A DNA stretch of 7,530 bases from Patescibacteria group bacterium. GTDB taxonomy: Bacteria; Patescibacteriota; Minisyncoccia; Minisyncoccales; CG1-02-41-26. This document shows, piece after piece, positions 5,985 to 7,530 of the stretch. The notes under the pieces were generated by a model. That model ran no database searches and was not told the DNA's origin. It saw nothing but the letters and a program-made list of their open reading frames with translations. Every line of letters starts with the position of its first letter. Position 1 is the stretch's first letter. Position numbers and translations under genes: made by a program. The stretch lies in contig JAHJSK010000111.1 in the NCBI GenBank assembly GCA_018830365.1, positions 1 through 7,530 on the forward strand, in the 5' to 3' direction.

Positions 5985-6677
5985 TTATATAGGATTAATA
6001 CCCTCTATTTTTTCTTTAAAAAGCTGCCAATTTATTTCTTCCTTGCCTGTTAAATCGCAAATTTCTCTGAATTGGCAATAATTGCATTGCCAGTTTTTAG
6101 GATAATCGCTTAAAACAACAGGCACAACATTGGCGTCAATTTTTTCCTGCAAAATTTTGAAACCATCTATGAATCGCTGGCAAAGTTCTGGATCATATTC
6201 AATTAAAAATTCCTTGAGTTCTTGCTGGTCTTTATCTATGTAAAGCAATATCCCGTTTTTGATTTTAAAATAATGAAGGTAAAGCTGGATTTGGCTTACA
6301 TTTTCCTCTTTAGGCGCGGTCAAGTTTCTAAAAATCATACTATTCATACTTTTAATGTCCAGAACATACAGCTCATTGTCCAAGCTGATTATCGCGTCAG
6401 CCCTGCCAGAAATCATTTCCTGGGGTGGAGTGTGTACTTCCGAAGCAACAACATGAAGTTTTTTTGCCGCGAACAAGGCCTTCATAATAAGCTGATGCAA
6501 ATAATTTCCATGGTCAAATATCCTTAAAATGCGCGGGTCAATATTTTTTCTCGGAGCTTTCTTGAATTTAAAAAAAATTGCCCTACCGCATTTGCCAGCG
6601 TCGGTAATGTAAAAATGAACCTGGTCTCTGTCTTTGCTTTGGTCCATATAAAATTTATCAATTAGTTCTTTTAACAT
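5985..6677 (-). CDS. PD-(D/E)XK nuclease, Cas4/RecB-like, with probable 4Fe-4S cluster
   Basis: This is a predicted DNA exonuclease of the Cas4/RecB/AddB superfamily. In the 230-residue protein, GNYLHQL at 58-64 carries the motif I His (H61). GRADAII at 91-97 has D94 and YVLDIKS at 104-110 has D107 and K109; together they form the PD-(D/E)XK metal-binding core. QIQLY at 129-133 is the QxxxY motif of RecB-type nucleases. One early cysteine (C30, in DAGKCGR) and a C-terminal C-x2-C-x5-C group (C198, C201, C207) match the four-cysteine iron-sulfur pin of Cas4 and AddB. All catalytic residues are present, so it should be active. It has no Cas1, Cas2 or CRISPR array beside it, so a CRISPR adaptation role is not supported here; general DNA repair or processing is more likely. 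It lies 97 bp downstream of rpsI on the same strand and may share its transcript. No Shine-Dalgarno precedes ATG 6677. Confidence 0.87.
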   Translation of the reverse strand: MLKELIDKFYMDQSKDRDQVHFYITDAGKCGRAIFFKFKKAPRKNIDPRILRIFDHGNYLHQLIMKALFAAKKLHVVASEVHTPPQEMISGRADAIISLDNELYVLDIKSMNSMIFRNLTAPKEENVSQIQLYLHYFKIKNGILLYIDKDQQELKEFLIEYDPELCQRFIDGFKILQEKIDANVVPVVLSDYPKNWQCNYCQFREICDLTGKEEINWQLFKEKIEGINPI

Positions 6678-6715
6678 TTTTTTTGTTTTGTGAAAATCGC
6701 GGATTTATACTAACC

Positions 6716-6743
6716 TGCCCCTTTCTGCAAGCAGAAAAGGGCA
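6716..6743 (-). terminator. Strong hairpin between rpsI and the nuclease gene (possible terminator or processing site)
   Basis: TGCCCCTTTCTGC (6716-6728) pairs with GCAGAAAAGGGCA (6731-6743) around a 2-nt spacer. This 13-bp stem has one imperfect position, which is a G-U wobble in a minus-strand transcript and a C-A mismatch in a plus-strand one, favouring the minus strand. It lies about 30 nt past the rpsI stop. No U-run follows on the minus strand, so it may stabilise the rpsI mRNA end or attenuate read-through into the nuclease gene rather than fully terminate. Confidence 0.45.
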
Positions 6744-6774
6744 AGTAATTGTATTGTTTATTTGCGTCATTTTC

Positions 6775-7320
6775 TTATCTCTTTGACCATTGTGGAGCTT
6801 TTCTCGCTCTCTTGAGTCCGAATTTTTTTCTTTCCCTCATTCTCGGATCTCGAGTTAATAAACCAGCTACTTTTAATTGTTTTCTAAAATCAGGATTGAA
6901 CAAAACTAAAGCCCGAGCAATGCCATGAGAGCAAGCTCCTGCTTGACTAGAAAGTCCTCCTCCTTTTACCTTAATGGTAACGGCAAATTTCCCCAAAGAA
7001 TTTAATTTTTCAAAAGGAGTTTCTACTTTTTTTTGCAAAGTAAAAATAGGAAAATAATTTTTATAAAATTTTTCATTAACAATAATATCTTCCCCCGCGG
7101 AATCTTTTTGAGAATCCAAAGACGAACCGACAAAAAGCCGAACTTGCGCGGTAGAAGTTTTTCTTCTTCCTGTTGCCTCGTAATATTTTCTTTTTTCCTC
7201 TTTGATTTTTTTAATCTTTTCTTTTTCCTGCTCTTTATCTTGGGTTTTCGCCTGTTTTTCTTTGCGCGCTTCTTTGATTTCCTCAATTTTTTTTGTTGTA
7301 ATTTCTTTTGTTTTTATCAT
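6775..7320 (-). CDS. rpsI: 30S ribosomal protein uS9 (S9) with charged N-terminal extension
   Basis: Ribosomal protein uS9 sits in the head of the small subunit, and its C-terminal tail reaches the P-site tRNA. The conserved body is clear: YYEATGRRKTSTAQVRLF at 46-63, IIVNEKFYKNYF at 79-90, VKGGGLSSQAGACSHGIARA at 118-137, LLTRDPRMRERKKFGLKRAR at 154-173, and the universal SKR tail at 179-181. The protein has 181 residues against about 130 in E. coli. The excess is mostly a Lys/Glu-rich N-terminal extension of about 45 residues, likely helical, and about 10 residues (SSLDSQKDSA) inserted after the first strand. No other Met occurs before residue 161, so the ATG at 7320 is the only ATG start for the full domain. 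A non-ATG start nearer residue 45 cannot be ruled out. The usual partner rplM is not within the 210 bp upstream that are visible. Confidence 0.95.
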   Translation of the reverse strand: MIKTKEITTKKIEEIKEARKEKQAKTQDKEQEKEKIKKIKEEKRKYYEATGRRKTSTAQVRLFVGSSLDSQKDSAGEDIIVNEKFYKNYFPIFTLQKKVETPFEKLNSLGKFAVTIKVKGGGLSSQAGACSHGIARALVLFNPDFRKQLKVAGLLTRDPRMRERKKFGLKRARKAPQWSKR

Positions 7321-7375
7321 AGATTTATTATCAATTTATCTTTTTGTTAAGATTATGGCTTTTCCAAATCCGCAA

Positions 7376-7384
7376 ATTTTATCA
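7376..7384 (-). promoter_or_regulatory. Possible extended -10 promoter for rpsI
   Basis: On the minus strand TGATAAAAT reads as an extended -10 element (TG, one base, then TAAAAT), about 56 nt upstream of the rpsI start. No recognisable -35 is seen at the expected distance, which an extended -10 can tolerate. In AT-rich sequence such matches are common by chance. Confidence 0.22.
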
Positions 7385-7400
7385 TATCAGAAAGTATTTA

Positions 7401-7437
7401 TCCCTCACCTTTTTTCCGAAGGGAAAAAGGTGAGGGA
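7401..7437. repeat. Long hairpin upstream of rpsI
   Basis: TCCCTCACCTTTTTTCC (7401-7417) pairs with GGGAAAAAGGTGAGGGA (7421-7437) around a GAA loop. The 17-bp stem has one T-G wobble, and an A-T pair extends it by one base outward. On the plus strand TTTATCTT follows, a weak U-rich tail, but no plus-strand gene precedes it. On the minus strand it would lie in the rpsI upstream region, with no U-run after it. It could end a minus-strand gene lying beyond the window, or be a structured intergenic repeat. Confidence 0.6.
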
Positions 7438-7471
7438 TTTATCTTGAAAGCAAATTGAGATGTTTGAGTTC

Positions 7472-7526
7472 ACCCTGTTAAATGCCCTGAAGGGCAATTC
7501 GCCAAAGGCGAATTATTTAACAGGGT
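7472..7526. repeat. Perfect three-way-junction palindromic element
   Basis: The outer arms ACCCTGTTAAAT (7472-7483) and ATTTAACAGGGT (7515-7526) are exact 12-bp reverse complements. Between them lie two complete hairpins with no spare bases: GCCCTGAAGGGC (7484-7495) and AATTCGCCAAAGGCGAATT (7496-7514; 8-bp stem, AAA loop). Every base except the two loops is paired, giving a three-way junction in either strand's RNA or in extruded single-stranded DNA. It holds no reading frame. Confidence 0.8.
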
Positions 7527-7530
7527 AAAT

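Noticed and set aside
5985..6677. Part of a CRISPR-Cas adaptation module
   Set aside because: The nuclease is Cas4-like, but there is no Cas1, Cas2 or direct-repeat/spacer array in the window. The short repeats seen have 7-nt periods and no spacers.
409..6677. TGA recoded as glycine (genetic code 25)
   Set aside because: All complete genes are full length without in-frame TGA, conserved glycines are encoded by GGN, and stops are TAA or TAG, so nothing supports recoding here.
7023..7447. Several frames of 80-105 codons overlapping rpsI on both strands
   Set aside because: Their Phe-rich or Lys/Arg-rich composition comes directly from the low-complexity Lys/Glu region of rpsI; the uS9 frame explains the sequence.

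Overview
The window looks like a piece of a Patescibacteria/CPR (probably Parcubacteria-like) chromosome. The evidence is AT-rich sequence, starts without recognisable Shine-Dalgarno sites, a Mur ligase lacking its usual first domain, and gaps filled with short-period repeats and palindromes. This placement is inference; no rRNA or other phylogenetic marker beyond uS9 is present. The five complete genes stop at TAA or TAG and none carries an in-frame TGA, so nothing suggests the TGA=Gly code of Gracilibacteria/Absconditabacteria.

Layout. At the left edge (1-273, minus) is the first 91 codons of an M16 zinc peptidase. It diverges across a very AT-rich 135-bp gap from a plus-strand run: glycogen synthase glgA (409-1929), a GH57 glycoside hydrolase carrying a UVR-like helical motif (2080-4200), and a MurE-like ligase with a hydrophobic N-terminus in place of the UDP-binding domain (4527-5906). 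Converging on these from the other strand are a Cas4/RecB-like PD-(D/E)XK nuclease with a probable Fe-S cluster (5985-6677) and ribosomal protein uS9 with a long charged N-terminal extension (rpsI, 6775-7320). The last 210 bp hold no convincing gene but contain two strong inverted repeats.

The two gaps flanking the GH57 gene share an architecture: short tandem repeats on the left, a palindromic core, and related short repeats in inverted orientation on the right. At the right end, 7472-7526 is a perfectly paired three-way-junction palindrome.

Functionally, glgA and the GH57 gene plausibly work on the same alpha-glucan (glycogen) store. The Mur ligase belongs to cell-wall or related amide-ligase chemistry, the nuclease to DNA processing, and uS9 to translation. 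I see no CRISPR array, tRNA, rRNA, insertion-sequence transposase or prophage gene. The most interesting items are the GH57-UVR combination and the three structured intergenic elements.
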